The position numbers were made by a program, and so were the translations under genes. A stretch of DNA of 36,669 bases. Origin: an uncultured Roseburia sp. (lineage in GTDB: Bacteria; Bacillota; Clostridia; Lachnospirales; Lachnospiraceae). Shown here piece by piece: positions 8,164 to 16,113 of the stretch (within the stretch, counting starts at the first letter, position 1; every line of letters begins with the position of its first letter). Location: NCBI GenBank assembly GCA_934358955.1, contig CAKRLC010000015.1, positions 1 through 36,669 on the forward strand, given 5' to 3'. A model generated the notes under the pieces. The model was not told the DNA's origin. It saw only the letters and a program-made list of their open reading frames with translations, and made no database searches.

Positions 8164-9086
8164 AATATTTTAAAAATACAACAGAATTTCAAGTAACAGA
8201 ACCAACGGTAATATCTCTTGGAAAGTTTGATGGAATCCATCGCGGACATGAGCTCCTGATGGAACAGCTTGCCAAAAAGAAAAAAGATGGTCTTAAAACA
8301 GCTATTTTTACATTTGATATTCCACCAAAAAAGAATGTCGAACATGTCGAAGCAAAGGTTCTTACAACAAATGAAGAAAAAATGCATATTTTTGAGGAGC
8401 TTGGTATTGATTATCTCGTAGAGTGTCCATTTACAAAAGAAATCATGTGCATGGAACCAGAGAATTTTATCCGGATGCTCGTGGAGAAGCTGTCTGTGAA
8501 ATGCATCGTTGCGGGGGAAGATTTCCATTTTGGACATAACCGCCGCGGTGATTATGAGATGCTCCGGAAATATGCCGGTGAATATGGTTATGAAGCGATC
8601 ATCTTAAAGAAAATGAAAGAGGATGCCAGAGATATCAGCAGTACCTTTGTAAGGGAAGAGATCGCTGCCGGTAATATCGAAAAAGCAAATCATTTGCTTG
8701 GCTATCATTATTTCGTGAAGGGTGTTGTAAAGCATGGAAACCGGATCGGCAGAACGATCGGCATCCCGACTGTGAATCTGCTTCCACCGGAGGAAAAGCT
8801 GTTGCCGCCGTTTGGTGTTTATGTAACAGAAGTGTTAATTGACGGTAAAAGATACCGCGGCGTTACAAATGTTGGGTGCAAACCGACGATCGAAGGAAAG
8901 AATCCGGTCGGTGTTGAGACACATCTTCTGGAATTCCGGGAGGATGTTTACGATCAGGTAGTTACAGTGGAGTTTATCCACCGGCTGAGGGAAGAACGAA
9001 AGTTCGAAAATATTGAAGCGCTGAAAGAGCAGATGCAAAAGGATATCGCATTTGCCGGAAGTTATTTTGAAAAAGAAAGCGTATAA
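8160..9086 (+). CDS. ribF: Bifunctional riboflavin kinase / FAD synthetase
   Basis: This 308-residue RibF makes FMN and then FAD from riboflavin. The N-terminal nucleotidyltransferase domain has LGKFDGIHRGHELLM (HxGH-like motif, residues about 21-35) and the ISSTFVREEIAAGN segment. The C-terminal flavokinase domain has GHNRRGD and the NRIGRTIGIPTVNLLPPEEKLLPPFGVY pattern, where PTxN binds ATP/Mg. It starts 4 bp inside truB. It is the last gene of the rimP operon. I see no FMN riboswitch. The gene supplies cofactors needed by flavoproteins such as Rnf, although that link is general. Confidence 0.95.
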   Translation: MKYFKNTTEFQVTEPTVISLGKFDGIHRGHELLMEQLAKKKKDGLKTAIFTFDIPPKKNVEHVEAKVLTTNEEKMHIFEELGIDYLVECPFTKEIMCMEPENFIRMLVEKLSVKCIVAGEDFHFGHNRRGDYEMLRKYAGEYGYEAIILKKMKEDARDISSTFVREEIAAGNIEKANHLLGYHYFVKGVVKHGNRIGRTIGIPTVNLLPPEEKLLPPFGVYVTEVLIDGKRYRGVTNVGCKPTIEGKNPVGVETHLLEFREDVYDQVVTVEFIHRLREERKFENIEALKEQMQKDIAFAGSYFEKESV

Positions 9087-9142
9087 CGAAACCTTTTAAA
9101 TAGTAGGTGTGATACCGTTATACTCATAATATTTTGTGGCTG

Positions 9143-9200
9143 ACAGCTAAATATTACAGAAATATTACAAGATGTAATTGACAATGTAATATTTAGCTGT
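9143..9200 (+). promoter_or_regulatory. WalR-like operator overlapping the wall-hydrolase promoter
   Basis: A perfect 15-bp inverted repeat has arms ACAGCTAAATATTAC (9143-9157) and GTAATATTTAGCTGT (9186-9200). Within it are four TGTAAT hexamers. Two on the minus strand (9153-9158 and 9164-9169) are separated by exactly 5 bp, matching the WalR consensus TGTWAH-N5-TGTWAH. Two on the plus strand (9173-9178 and 9185-9190) have a 6-bp gap. The right arm fills most of the spacer of the promoter at 9178. Binding by WalR is inferred. Confidence 0.6.
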
Positions 9201-9206
9201 TATACT
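9178..9206 (+). promoter_or_regulatory. Strong SigA promoter of the NlpC/P60 gene
   Basis: The -35 element TTGACA (9178-9183, full consensus), a 17-bp spacer and TATACT (9201-9206) form this promoter. The predicted start is near 9213, giving a leader of about 40 nt. Confidence 0.85.
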
Positions 9207-9251
9207 GTAAAAAGTTTGAAAAAATCTTATGGGGAAGGTCATGGTTATTTT

Positions 9252-10445
9252 ATGAAATCAAAATATATCAGAGCATTGTGTCTTGGAGTAGCCGGAACAT
9301 GTATTATTTCTGTAACTGCATATAGTAATGTATCAGGTAAAAGTACCAATGGTACAGCCATTCAGCCGGATACAGCTCTGACAGCAGGAATTGCTTCTGT
9401 AATGGCTTCTGCGTTATCTGATGATACAGCTGAGGTTACTGAGACCGTTGGCGCAAGAATGGCAGCTGGTCAACAGGAAGATACTGAACAGATTGATACA
9501 ACAGAACAGGTGGATGCGACAGAACAGCCACAGGAAACAGAAGCAGCGCTGGCAATGGACGAAACAGCAGAAGAAGCTTCGGCACAGCCAGTAGAGACAG
9601 CGTCTGTTTATGGATATCAGAATCTCGGAATCGCTGTGGTAGACGGCAACCTGAATGTAAGAGAGGCTCCTGGTACAGATGCGTCTTTAGTTGGAAAAAT
9701 GCCAAATCATGCTGCCTGCGAGATCCTTGGCACAGATGGTGAATGGACACAGATCCAGTCCGGCGAAGTAAGCGGCTATGTAAAATCAGAGTATCTTGTT
9801 ACAGGAAGTGAAGCAGCAGCCCTTGCAGAAGAAGTAAAAGAAACAATTGCAAAAGTTACAACGACAACGCTTTATGTGCGTGAAGAACCGAATACAGATT
9901 GCAGTATCGTCACAGCGATGCCACTTGGTGAAGAACTCGAAGTAATGGAGATTCTTGATGGCTGGGTAAAGGTCAGCATTGACAGTGATGAAGGATATGT
10001 ATCAGCGGATTATGTAGAAGTCGCAACAGAGCTTCCTACCGCTATGACGATGACAGAAGTTCGCTACGGACAGGGCGTATCCGACGTGCGTGTCGACCTG
10101 GTACAGTATGCCTGCCAGTTTGTTGGAAATCCTTATGTATGGGGAGGAACCAGCTTAACAAGAGGTGCAGACTGCTCCGGATTTGTTATGAGTGTATTTG
10201 CCAATTATGGTGTTTCACTGCCTCATTCATCGGTATCCCAGGCAAATTGCGGAACCAAGATTTCTTCCTCCGAAGCACAGCCAGGGGATCTGTTCTTCTA
10301 TGGAAATGGAAGCAGAATCAATCACGTTGCTATTTATATTGGAAATGGACGTGTTGTACATGCAAGTTCACCAAAAACCGGAATCAAGATTTCAGGTGCA
10401 TTCTATAGAAATCCGGTCAAAGTAGTCCGTGTATTACAGAACTAG
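9252..10445 (+). CDS. Secreted SH3b-NlpC/P60 cell wall endopeptidase
   Basis: This 397-residue exported peptidoglycan hydrolase starts with a Sec signal peptide (KSKYIRALCLGVAGTCIISVTAYS). An acidic Thr/Glu/Gln-rich linker (about 55-115) follows, then two bacterial SH3 domains (about 127-185 and 200-255) with LNVREAPGT and LYVREEPNT motifs. The C-terminal NlpC/P60 domain has catalytic Cys308 (GADCSGF), His358 (INHVAIYIG) and His370 (VVHAS). This family usually cuts D-Glu-diamino acid bonds in stem peptides. The ATG at 9252 is chosen because it opens the signal peptide; GGGGAAGG lies about 13 nt upstream. A TTG at 9216 is an alternative. It has its own promoter with WalR-like boxes. Confidence 0.9.
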   Translation: MKSKYIRALCLGVAGTCIISVTAYSNVSGKSTNGTAIQPDTALTAGIASVMASALSDDTAEVTETVGARMAAGQQEDTEQIDTTEQVDATEQPQETEAALAMDETAEEASAQPVETASVYGYQNLGIAVVDGNLNVREAPGTDASLVGKMPNHAACEILGTDGEWTQIQSGEVSGYVKSEYLVTGSEAAALAEEVKETIAKVTTTTLYVREEPNTDCSIVTAMPLGEELEVMEILDGWVKVSIDSDEGYVSADYVEVATELPTAMTMTEVRYGQGVSDVRVDLVQYACQFVGNPYVWGGTSLTRGADCSGFVMSVFANYGVSLPHSSVSQANCGTKISSSEAQPGDLFFYGNGSRINHVAIYIGNGRVVHASSPKTGIKISGAFYRNPVKVVRVLQN

Positions 10446-10462
10446 AAAAATAAAAATTATTG

Positions 10463-10491
10463 TTTACAATTCGAAAACGGTATGGTATACT
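10463..10491 (+). promoter_or_regulatory. Promoter of rpsO
   Basis: The -35 element TTTACA (10463-10468), a 17-bp spacer and TATACT (10486-10491) form this promoter, with TG at 10483-10484 as an extended -10. The predicted start is near 10498. Confidence 0.85.
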
Positions 10492-10493
10492 AA

Positions 10494-10595
10494 GCCAGTA
10501 TGAAATTAGCCCATATTCGGTAACTGGACACTCCGACCTTTTGCTGAGTATCATGCATTATCGGGCGATTAAGAATAAGAAGGAGGATCATAAAC
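10494..10595 (+). promoter_or_regulatory. Candidate S15 autoregulatory leader of rpsO
   Basis: The roughly 100-nt leader can fold CCAGT (10495-10499) with ACTGG (10523-10527) and GACACTC with GAGTATC. GCCC (10509-10512) can pair with GGGC (10563-10566) as a possible pseudoknot near the ribosome binding site AAGGAGG. S15 represses its own translation through structured leaders in several bacteria. This leader has not been matched to a known class, so the role is inference. Confidence 0.4.
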
Positions 10596-10862
10596 ATGAT
10601 CGCAAAAGAAAAGAAACAGGAAATTATCGCTAAATACGGCAGAACAGCAAATGATACTGGTTCACCAGAGGTACAGGTAGCTCTTTTAACAGCTCGTATC
10701 ACTGAGTTAACAGATCATTTAAAAGAGAACCCAAATGATCATCATTCCAGAAGAGGTCTTCTGAAAATGGTAGGTCAGAGACGTGGTTTATTAGCTTACT
10801 TAAAGAAAATGGATATCGAAAGATACCGTGCATTAATCGAGAGCTTAGGCTTAAGAAAATAG
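10596..10862 (+). CDS. rpsO: Small ribosomal subunit protein uS15
   Basis: This 88-residue S15 binds the central domain of 16S rRNA early in 30S assembly. It shows the conserved [17 protein letters not shown] and the [23 protein letters not shown] segment, and ends in the typical [12 protein letters not shown]. The start has AAGGAGG 9 nt upstream. It has its own promoter and terminator and precedes pnp, the same order as in most bacteria. Confidence 0.98.
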   Translation: MIAKEKKQEIIAKYGRTANDTGSPEVQVALLTARITELTDHLKENPNDHHSRRGLLKMVGQRRGLLAYLKKMDIERYRALIESLGLRK

Positions 10863-10882
10863 TGAATGCAAGTGAGCATGTG

Positions 10883-10914
10883 AATAGAGCGGATCTTTTG
10901 CCGCTCTATTTTAT
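10883..10914 (+). terminator. Intrinsic terminator after rpsO
   Basis: AATAGAGCGG (10883-10892) pairs perfectly with CCGCTCTATT (10901-10910) over an 8-nt loop. The T run is short and interrupted (TTTATT), so partial read-through into pnp is possible. Confidence 0.8.
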
Positions 10915-10917
10915 TGC

Positions 10918-10946
10918 TTGTATATTGCAGGTATTTCTAGTAGAAT
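10918..10946 (+). promoter_or_regulatory. Promoter of pnp
   Basis: The -35 element TTGTAT (10918-10923), a 17-bp spacer and TAGAAT (10941-10946, five of six consensus) form this promoter. The predicted start, about 10953, coincides with the first base of the leader hairpin. Confidence 0.7.
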
Positions 10947-10953
10947 AAAAAAG

Positions 10954-11031
10954 ACAGAAGTTTATCATCCGAGACCACTGAAGGATACATGACGTTGCTC
11001 GTGTATGGTTCAGTAGTTTCGGTACTTCTGT
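10954..11031 (+). promoter_or_regulatory. Long 5'-terminal hairpin in the pnp leader
   Basis: ACAGAAGT (10954-10961) pairs with ACTTCTGT (11024-11031). CCGAGAC-CACTGAA (10969-10982) pairs with TTCAGT-A-GTTTCGG (11009-11022) with one mismatch. ATACATGA pairs with TCGTGTAT at the top. There is one 7-nt internal bulge on the left side. Smaller hairpins follow at 11032-11055 and 11066-11083, then the ribosome binding site. In E. coli the pnp leader forms an RNase III-cleaved hairpin that allows PNPase to repress itself. An equivalent here is inference. Confidence 0.65.
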
Positions 11032-11105
11032 TATGACCGGTCGCTGTGCCGGCATAAAAAGACAGAAAAGAGAAGACTCTTTTCAGAGAAAAAAGGAGAA
11101 AAAAG

Positions 11106-13199
11106 ATGTATAAAAGTTTTTCAATGGAACTTGCAGGCAGAACTCTGACCGTTGACATCGGAAGAGTATGTGCACAGGCAAATGGTGCTGCACTGATCAA
11201 ATATGGTGAGACAACAGTATTATCAACTGTTACCGCTTCTGACAAACCAAGAGATGGCGTAGATTTCTTCCCACTCAGCGTTGAATTTGAAGAGAAGATG
11301 TATGCAGTAGGTAAGATCCCTGGAGGATTTAATAAGAGAGAAGGAAAAGCATCTGAGAATGCGATCCTTACATCCCGTGTAATTGACCGTCCGATGAGAC
11401 CATTATTCCCGAAGGATTACCGCAATGATGTTACATTAAATAACATGGTAATGTCTGTAGATCCTGAATGCCGTCCGGAAGTTGTTGGTATGATCGGTTC
11501 TGCATTAGTAACAACAATGTCCGATATTCCATTCGATGGACCATGTGCTATGACACAGATGGGTATGATCGACGGAGAATTTATCGTAAACCCTTCCCAG
11601 AAAGTATGGGATGAAGGAGATTTACAGTTAACCGTTGCTTCTACCAGAACAAAGGTTATCATGATCGAAGCAGGAGCAAATGAGATCCCGGAAGAGAAAA
11701 TGATCGAAGCTATCTATAAATGTCATGATGTCAACCAGACCGTGATCGAATTTATGGATAAGATCGTTGCTGAATGCGGCAAACCAAAACATGAATATAC
11801 AAGCTGTGCTATCCCGGAAGAGATGTTCGCAGCTATGAAAGAAATCGTAACACCTGAGGATATGGAGAATGCTGTTTTCACAGATGAAAAACAGAAACGT
11901 GAAGAAAATATCCGTCAGATCACAGACAAATTAGCAGAGGCATTTGCTGAGAATGAAGAATGGCTTGCTGTTTTAGGTGAAGCAGTATACCAGTATCAGA
12001 AGAAGACTGTCCGTAAGATGATCTTAAAAGATCACAAACGTCCGGATGGCCGTGCAATCAATCAGATCCGTCCATTAGCAGCTGAAGTAGATCTCATTCC
12101 TAGAGTTCACGGTTCTGCAATGTTCACACGAGGACAGACACAGATCTGCGATGTTGTTACATTAGCACCATTATCTGAAGTACAGAAGATCGATGGCTTA
12201 GATGCCAACGTTACAACAAAGAGATATATGCATCAGTATAACTTCCCTGCATATTCTGTAGGTGAGACAAAAGTTTCCCGTGGTCCAGGACGTCGTGAGA
12301 TCGGTCATGGAGCATTAGCAGAGAAAGCATTAATGGCAGTATTACCTACAGAGGAAGAATTCCCATATACAATCCGTGCGGTGTCTGAGACATTCGAATC
12401 CAATGGTTCTACTTCTATGGCATCTACCTGTGCATCCTGTATGGCTCTTATGGCAGCCGGCGTACCGATCAAGTCTATGGTAGCAGGTATTTCCTGTGGT
12501 CTTGTAACAGGTGAGACAGATGATGATTACATCGTATTAACAGATATCCAGGGACTCGAAGATTTCTTCGGTGATATGGACTTTAAAGTAACTGGTACTC
12601 ATAAAGGTATCACAGCAATCCAGATGGATATTAAGATCCATGGATTAACAAGACCGATCGTAGAGGAAGCAATCGCCAGAACACGCGAAGCAAGACTTTA
12701 CATCATGGACGAAGTAATGAGCAAGGCAATCGCTGAACCTCGTAAAGAAGTTGGCGCATATGCACCAAAGATCATTCAGATCCAGATCGATCCAAATAAG
12801 ATCGGTGATGTTGTCGGACAGAAGGGTAAGACAATCAACGAGATCATTGCACGTACCGATGTGAAGATCGATATCACAGATGACGGTGCAGTTTCTGTAT
12901 GTGGTACAGATAAAGAAAAGATGAATCAGGCAATCGATATGATCAGAACGATCACAACTGATTTTGAAGAAGGACAGATTTTCACAGGAACAGTTGTAAG
13001 CATCAAAGAATTCGGTGCATTCGTTGAATTTGCTCCTGGAAAAGAAGGAATGGTACACATTTCCAAGATTTCCAAAGAAAGAATCAACCGCGTAGAAGAT
13101 GTTCTTACATTAGGTGATAAAGTGACAGTGATCTGTCTCGGAAAAGACAAGATGGGAAGAATCAGCTTCTCCATGAAGGATGTTCCGGAAAATAAATAA
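11106..13199 (+). CDS. pnp: Polyribonucleotide nucleotidyltransferase (PNPase)
   Basis: This 697-residue trimeric 3'-5' phosphorolytic exoribonuclease is central to mRNA decay. It has two RNase PH domains; the second carries DGRAINQIRPL, FTRGQTQ and the GPGRREIGHGALAEKAL motif. An alpha-helical linker lies between them. A KH domain (IGDVVGQKGKTINEII, about residue 560) and an S1 domain (GTVVSIKEFGAFVEFAPGKEGMVHIS pattern, about 625-690) follow. The length is typical. AAAAAGGAG precedes the ATG. Its long leader hairpin suggests autoregulation. Confidence 0.97.
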   Translation: MYKSFSMELAGRTLTVDIGRVCAQANGAALIKYGETTVLSTVTASDKPRDGVDFFPLSVEFEEKMYAVGKIPGGFNKREGKASENAILTSRVIDRPMRPLFPKDYRNDVTLNNMVMSVDPECRPEVVGMIGSALVTTMSDIPFDGPCAMTQMGMIDGEFIVNPSQKVWDEGDLQLTVASTRTKVIMIEAGANEIPEEKMIEAIYKCHDVNQTVIEFMDKIVAECGKPKHEYTSCAIPEEMFAAMKEIVTPEDMENAVFTDEKQKREENIRQITDKLAEAFAENEEWLAVLGEAVYQYQKKTVRKMILKDHKRPDGRAINQIRPLAAEVDLIPRVHGSAMFTRGQTQICDVVTLAPLSEVQKIDGLDANVTTKRYMHQYNFPAYSVGETKVSRGPGRREIGHGALAEKALMAVLPTEEEFPYTIRAVSETFESNGSTSMASTCASCMALMAAGVPIKSMVAGISCGLVTGETDDDYIVLTDIQGLEDFFGDMDFKVTGTHKGITAIQMDIKIHGLTRPIVEEAIARTREARLYIMDEVMSKAIAEPRKEVGAYAPKIIQIQIDPNKIGDVVGQKGKTINEIIARTDVKIDITDDGAVSVCGTDKEKMNQAIDMIRTITTDFEEGQIFTGTVVSIKEFGAFVEFAPGKEGMVHISKISKERINRVEDVLTLGDKVTVICLGKDKMGRISFSMKDVPENK

Positions 13200-13210
13200 T
13201 GTTTTATCAA

Positions 13211-13248
13211 GCTCATGGTACCGTTTCAGATACCATGAGCTTTTTTTT
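13211..13248 (+). terminator. Intrinsic terminator of pnp
   Basis: GCTCATGGTA (13211-13220) pairs perfectly with TACCATGAGC (13231-13240) over a 10-nt loop, followed by eight T. It begins 11 bp after the stop codon. Confidence 0.95.
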
Positions 13249-13358
13249 AGTTATATGGCTAGGTTGCGCGGTGATAAGAAGTATATCACATATTGTGACC
13301 CGCCGCAGACACGATTATTCTATTATTGTGTGCTAAAAGGTCTGTCTCATAACCTTTA

Positions 13359-13521
13359 TTAGCAACTTATACAAAAAAATATTCCAGGTTTCTCTTTGTG
13401 CAATGGAAATGAGACTCATGAATCGTGGAAGCCTTTGCTGAACACGATTCACGCTTTCAAGAGGCTCATTGGAATGCTTTGCACAACGAAACCTGGAATA
13501 TCTTTTTGTGAAAGTTGCTAA
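13359..13521 (+). repeat. Hairpin repeat family 2, full copy (163-bp palindrome)
   Basis: The 33-nt end arms (13359-13391 and 13489-13521) match as an inverted repeat with 3 mismatches, with ends TTAGCAACTT and AAGTTGCTAA. Inside are TTGTGCAA/TTGCACAA (13396-13403/13479-13486), AATGAG/CTCATT (13408-13413/13465-13470) and TGAATCGTG/CACGATTCA (13419-13427/13443-13451). The apical loop is 15 nt, GAAGCCTTTGCTGAA (13428-13442). A relative lies at 25616-25744 with the identical loop. There is no coding capacity. It could be a MITE-like element or a structured RNA. The rest of the 417-bp gap holds the pnp terminator and a small palindrome GTGATA/TATCAC near 13271-13289; I see no clear promoter for the next gene. 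Confidence 0.85.
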
Positions 13522-13616
13522 TGTAAACTTAAATGTAGACCGGTTATCTTTCAATTCTTTAGAAGTTGCACGGTCATTATAAGAGGAACATCATATAGTA
13601 ATAAAAAAAGGTTTTT

Positions 13617-14516
13617 ATGGATCGTGTAAAAAGAGTGATACATTGTGACCGTGCATACCGGATGGGATTAAGCGGGAATCATATTACGGTCGCAGTGATG
13701 GATACGGGGATTGCTCCCCATATAGATTTTGGACAGAGAATTCTGTACTTTCAGGATTTTTGTAACGGGAAACTGGCAGCATATGATGATAATGGACACG
13801 GTACACATATTTCAGGCATTATAGGTGGAGATGGAAGAATGTCAAAGGATAACAGAGGAATCCACCTGCTTAGCGGAATAGCGCCGCGTGTGGATCTGAT
13901 TGCTCTAAAGGTTTTAGATAAAGATGGAAACGGTGTTACAGACCATGTGATCGAAGCAATTGACTGGATTTTAAAAAATAAGGAAAAATATAAGATACGG
14001 ATATTAAACATATCCGTTGGTATGGTGGCAGGTGCCAGAAAGGAAGAACAGGAGCGACTGCTTCATGCAGTGGAAGAAGTCTGGAATCAGGGCATTATGG
14101 TGATCACTGCTTCCGGAAATAACGGACCAAAAGAAAACTCTGTAACCATCCCCGGAATTTCAAGAAAAGTATTGACAGTAGGGAGCTGGGATGATTATGT
14201 GACGGAAAAAGGAAAACGGCCAAAGCATTATAGTGGCGTAGGACCGACATCCTGCTGCATTTTAAAGCCGGAAATACTTGCACCTGGAACGAATGTAAAA
14301 AGCTGCAGCAGAGATGGAAGAGGTTATTCTGTGAAAAGCGGGACATCCATGGCGGCACCGGTTGTTACCGGGGCAGTGGCGTTGGCATACGAGAAATATC
14401 CGGATCATACACCGGCTGATATGAAATTAAAGCTGTATGAAAGTGCTTATCCGAGAGGGGAACAGCTCGGAAGAAAATGCTGGGGAATGCTACATGTAGG
14501 CAATCTTGTCGTTTGA
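13617..14516 (+). CDS. S8 subtilisin-family serine protease, intracellular type
   Basis: This 299-residue subtilase has the complete triad: Asp29 (VAVMDTGI), His61 (NGHGTHISG) and Ser244 (SGTSMAAP), plus the oxyanion Asn in ASGNNG. The catalytic domain begins almost at residue 1. There is no signal peptide, propeptide or membrane segment, which resembles intracellular serine proteases rather than secreted subtilisins. The substrate is unknown. The start ATG is preceded only by an A-rich, weak Shine-Dalgarno (AAAAAAAGG). cls follows after 52 bp and may be cotranscribed. The upstream gap contains the palindromic repeat. Confidence 0.9.
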   Translation: MDRVKRVIHCDRAYRMGLSGNHITVAVMDTGIAPHIDFGQRILYFQDFCNGKLAAYDDNGHGTHISGIIGGDGRMSKDNRGIHLLSGIAPRVDLIALKVLDKDGNGVTDHVIEAIDWILKNKEKYKIRILNISVGMVAGARKEEQERLLHAVEEVWNQGIMVITASGNNGPKENSVTIPGISRKVLTVGSWDDYVTEKGKRPKHYSGVGPTSCCILKPEILAPGTNVKSCSRDGRGYSVKSGTSMAAPVVTGAVALAYEKYPDHTPADMKLKLYESAYPRGEQLGRKCWGMLHVGNLVV

Positions 14517-14568
14517 CATTTGAAATGCCAACTATTAAAATAGGGAACAGAAGGGACGATGGGATAAA

Positions 14569-16104
14569 ATGAAAAAAATAGCACACTTAATATTAGGAAG
14601 ATTTTCGATTGTTGCGTTAACGATCATAGTACAGTTTGTCTGGCTGGTTATGGTGCTGTACCAGTTCAGCTATCAGTTCACATCTGCCAACCTGGCAATC
14701 CGTTTTCTTGCGATCATTGTGGTTCTTATGATCGTAAACCGCTGGACTAATCCGGCAAATAAGCTTTCATGGACATTTATTATTTTGCTATCACCATTAA
14801 CAGGGCTGCTTCTGTATCTTATTTTTGGAAGGTCTGATCTCACCAGACGGACACAGGAAAATATGGATCGGGTTAATCGGGAGGTGAGTGCAAATCTCTA
14901 TCAGACACTTGAGGTAAAAGAACAGCTTCAAAAGGAAGATCTTGCAGCATACCGGCAGTCAGAATATATTAACACCTGGGGAGGCTTTCCGATTTATCAT
15001 AACACGAAGACAAAATACTATGACTGCGGAGAAAAAATGTTTCCGGATATGCTTGAGGAATTGAAAAAAGCAGAGCACTTTATTTTCCTGGAATACTTTA
15101 TTGTAGAGCAGGGCGTTATGTTTGATGCGATCGTAGATATTCTGGAACAAAAGAGCAAAGAGGGTGTGGATGTGCGCCTTATCTATGATGACATCGGCTG
15201 CGTCAGCACACTTCCGCCAAAGTTTTACAAGACAATGCAGGCAAAAGGCATCCAATGTGAAGTCTTTAATCCATTTCGCCCGATCATGTCTGTTATCATG
15301 AATAACCGTGATCACAGAAAGATATTTGTAATAGACGGAAAGGTTGGTTTTACCGGCGGTATTAATCTGGCAGACGAATATATCAACAAACGGGTCAGAT
15401 TCGGTTATTGGAAGGATACCGGTGTCCGTCTGGAAGGAGAGGCTGTCTGGAGTATGACAGCAATGTTCCTTGAAATGTGGAATTATATAAAACGTTCCAG
15501 CGAGGACTACAAACAGTTTATGCCGCAGGTATATCAGACGAAAGCATTTGAGCAGGATGGCTTTGTACAGCCGTACGGTGACAGTCCGCTTGATCATGAG
15601 ACGGTAGGAGAAAACATTTATTTAAACATCATTAATCATGCGCAGAATTATGTGTATATTTTTACGCCATATCTGATTATCGACAATGAGATGCTTACCT
15701 GCCTGTGTAATGCAGCAAAAAGAGGTGTCGATATCCGGATCGTTACACCGGGGATTCCGGACAAGAAAATGATCTATCTGCTGACACAGTCCTATTATGA
15801 GCCATTACTGAAAAGCGGCGTAAAAATTTACCAATACACACCGGGGTTTATTCATGCAAAAAGCTTTTTATGTGATGATAAAATCGGTACGGTTGGCAGT
15901 ATAAATCTTGACTACCGAAGCCTTTATCTGCACTTTGAATGTGGCGTGTTCATGTACCGGACATCTGCACTTGTGCAGTTAAAAGAGGATTGCAGAAATA
16001 CGTTTGCGGCTTCTGATGAAATAACACTGGAGTTTTGCAAACGCCAGAATGTATTCGTTCGTATATTCCAGGGACTGATGCGTCTGTTCGCACCATTGCT
16101 GTAA
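14569..16104 (+). CDS. cls: Cardiolipin synthase
   Basis: This 511-residue membrane enzyme of the phospholipase D superfamily joins two phosphatidylglycerol molecules to make cardiolipin and glycerol. Two or three N-terminal membrane segments (about 12-30, 40-57 and 68-86) precede two HKD motifs: His249-Lys251-Asp256 (HRKIFVID, then GFTGGINLADEY) and His429-Lys431-Asp436 (HAKSFLCD, then GTVGSINLDYRS). Length and motif spacing fit Cls. The end lies only 9 bp from the convergent minus-strand carboxypeptidase, with no terminator visible between them. Confidence 0.95.
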   Translation: MKKIAHLILGRFSIVALTIIVQFVWLVMVLYQFSYQFTSANLAIRFLAIIVVLMIVNRWTNPANKLSWTFIILLSPLTGLLLYLIFGRSDLTRRTQENMDRVNREVSANLYQTLEVKEQLQKEDLAAYRQSEYINTWGGFPIYHNTKTKYYDCGEKMFPDMLEELKKAEHFIFLEYFIVEQGVMFDAIVDILEQKSKEGVDVRLIYDDIGCVSTLPPKFYKTMQAKGIQCEVFNPFRPIMSVIMNNRDHRKIFVIDGKVGFTGGINLADEYINKRVRFGYWKDTGVRLEGEAVWSMTAMFLEMWNYIKRSSEDYKQFMPQVYQTKAFEQDGFVQPYGDSPLDHETVGENIYLNIINHAQNYVYIFTPYLIIDNEMLTCLCNAAKRGVDIRIVTPGIPDKKMIYLLTQSYYEPLLKSGVKIYQYTPGFIHAKSFLCDDKIGTVGSINLDYRSLYLHFECGVFMYRTSALVQLKEDCRNTFAASDEITLEFCKRQNVFVRIFQGLMRLFAPLL

Positions 16105-16113
16105 AATGAGGTA

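Noticed and set aside
8100..8170. FMN riboswitch for ribF
   Set aside because: ribF starts inside truB, leaving no room for an aptamer, and no conserved FMN-aptamer segments are seen.
11417..11662. Minus-strand frames inside pnp (also 12645-13058)
   Set aside because: No ribosome binding sites or recognisable products; they mirror the codon pattern of pnp.
13180..13362. Small plus-strand open frame of 60 codons after pnp
   Set aside because: It overlaps the end of pnp and the terminator, has no ribosome binding site, and its product resembles nothing.
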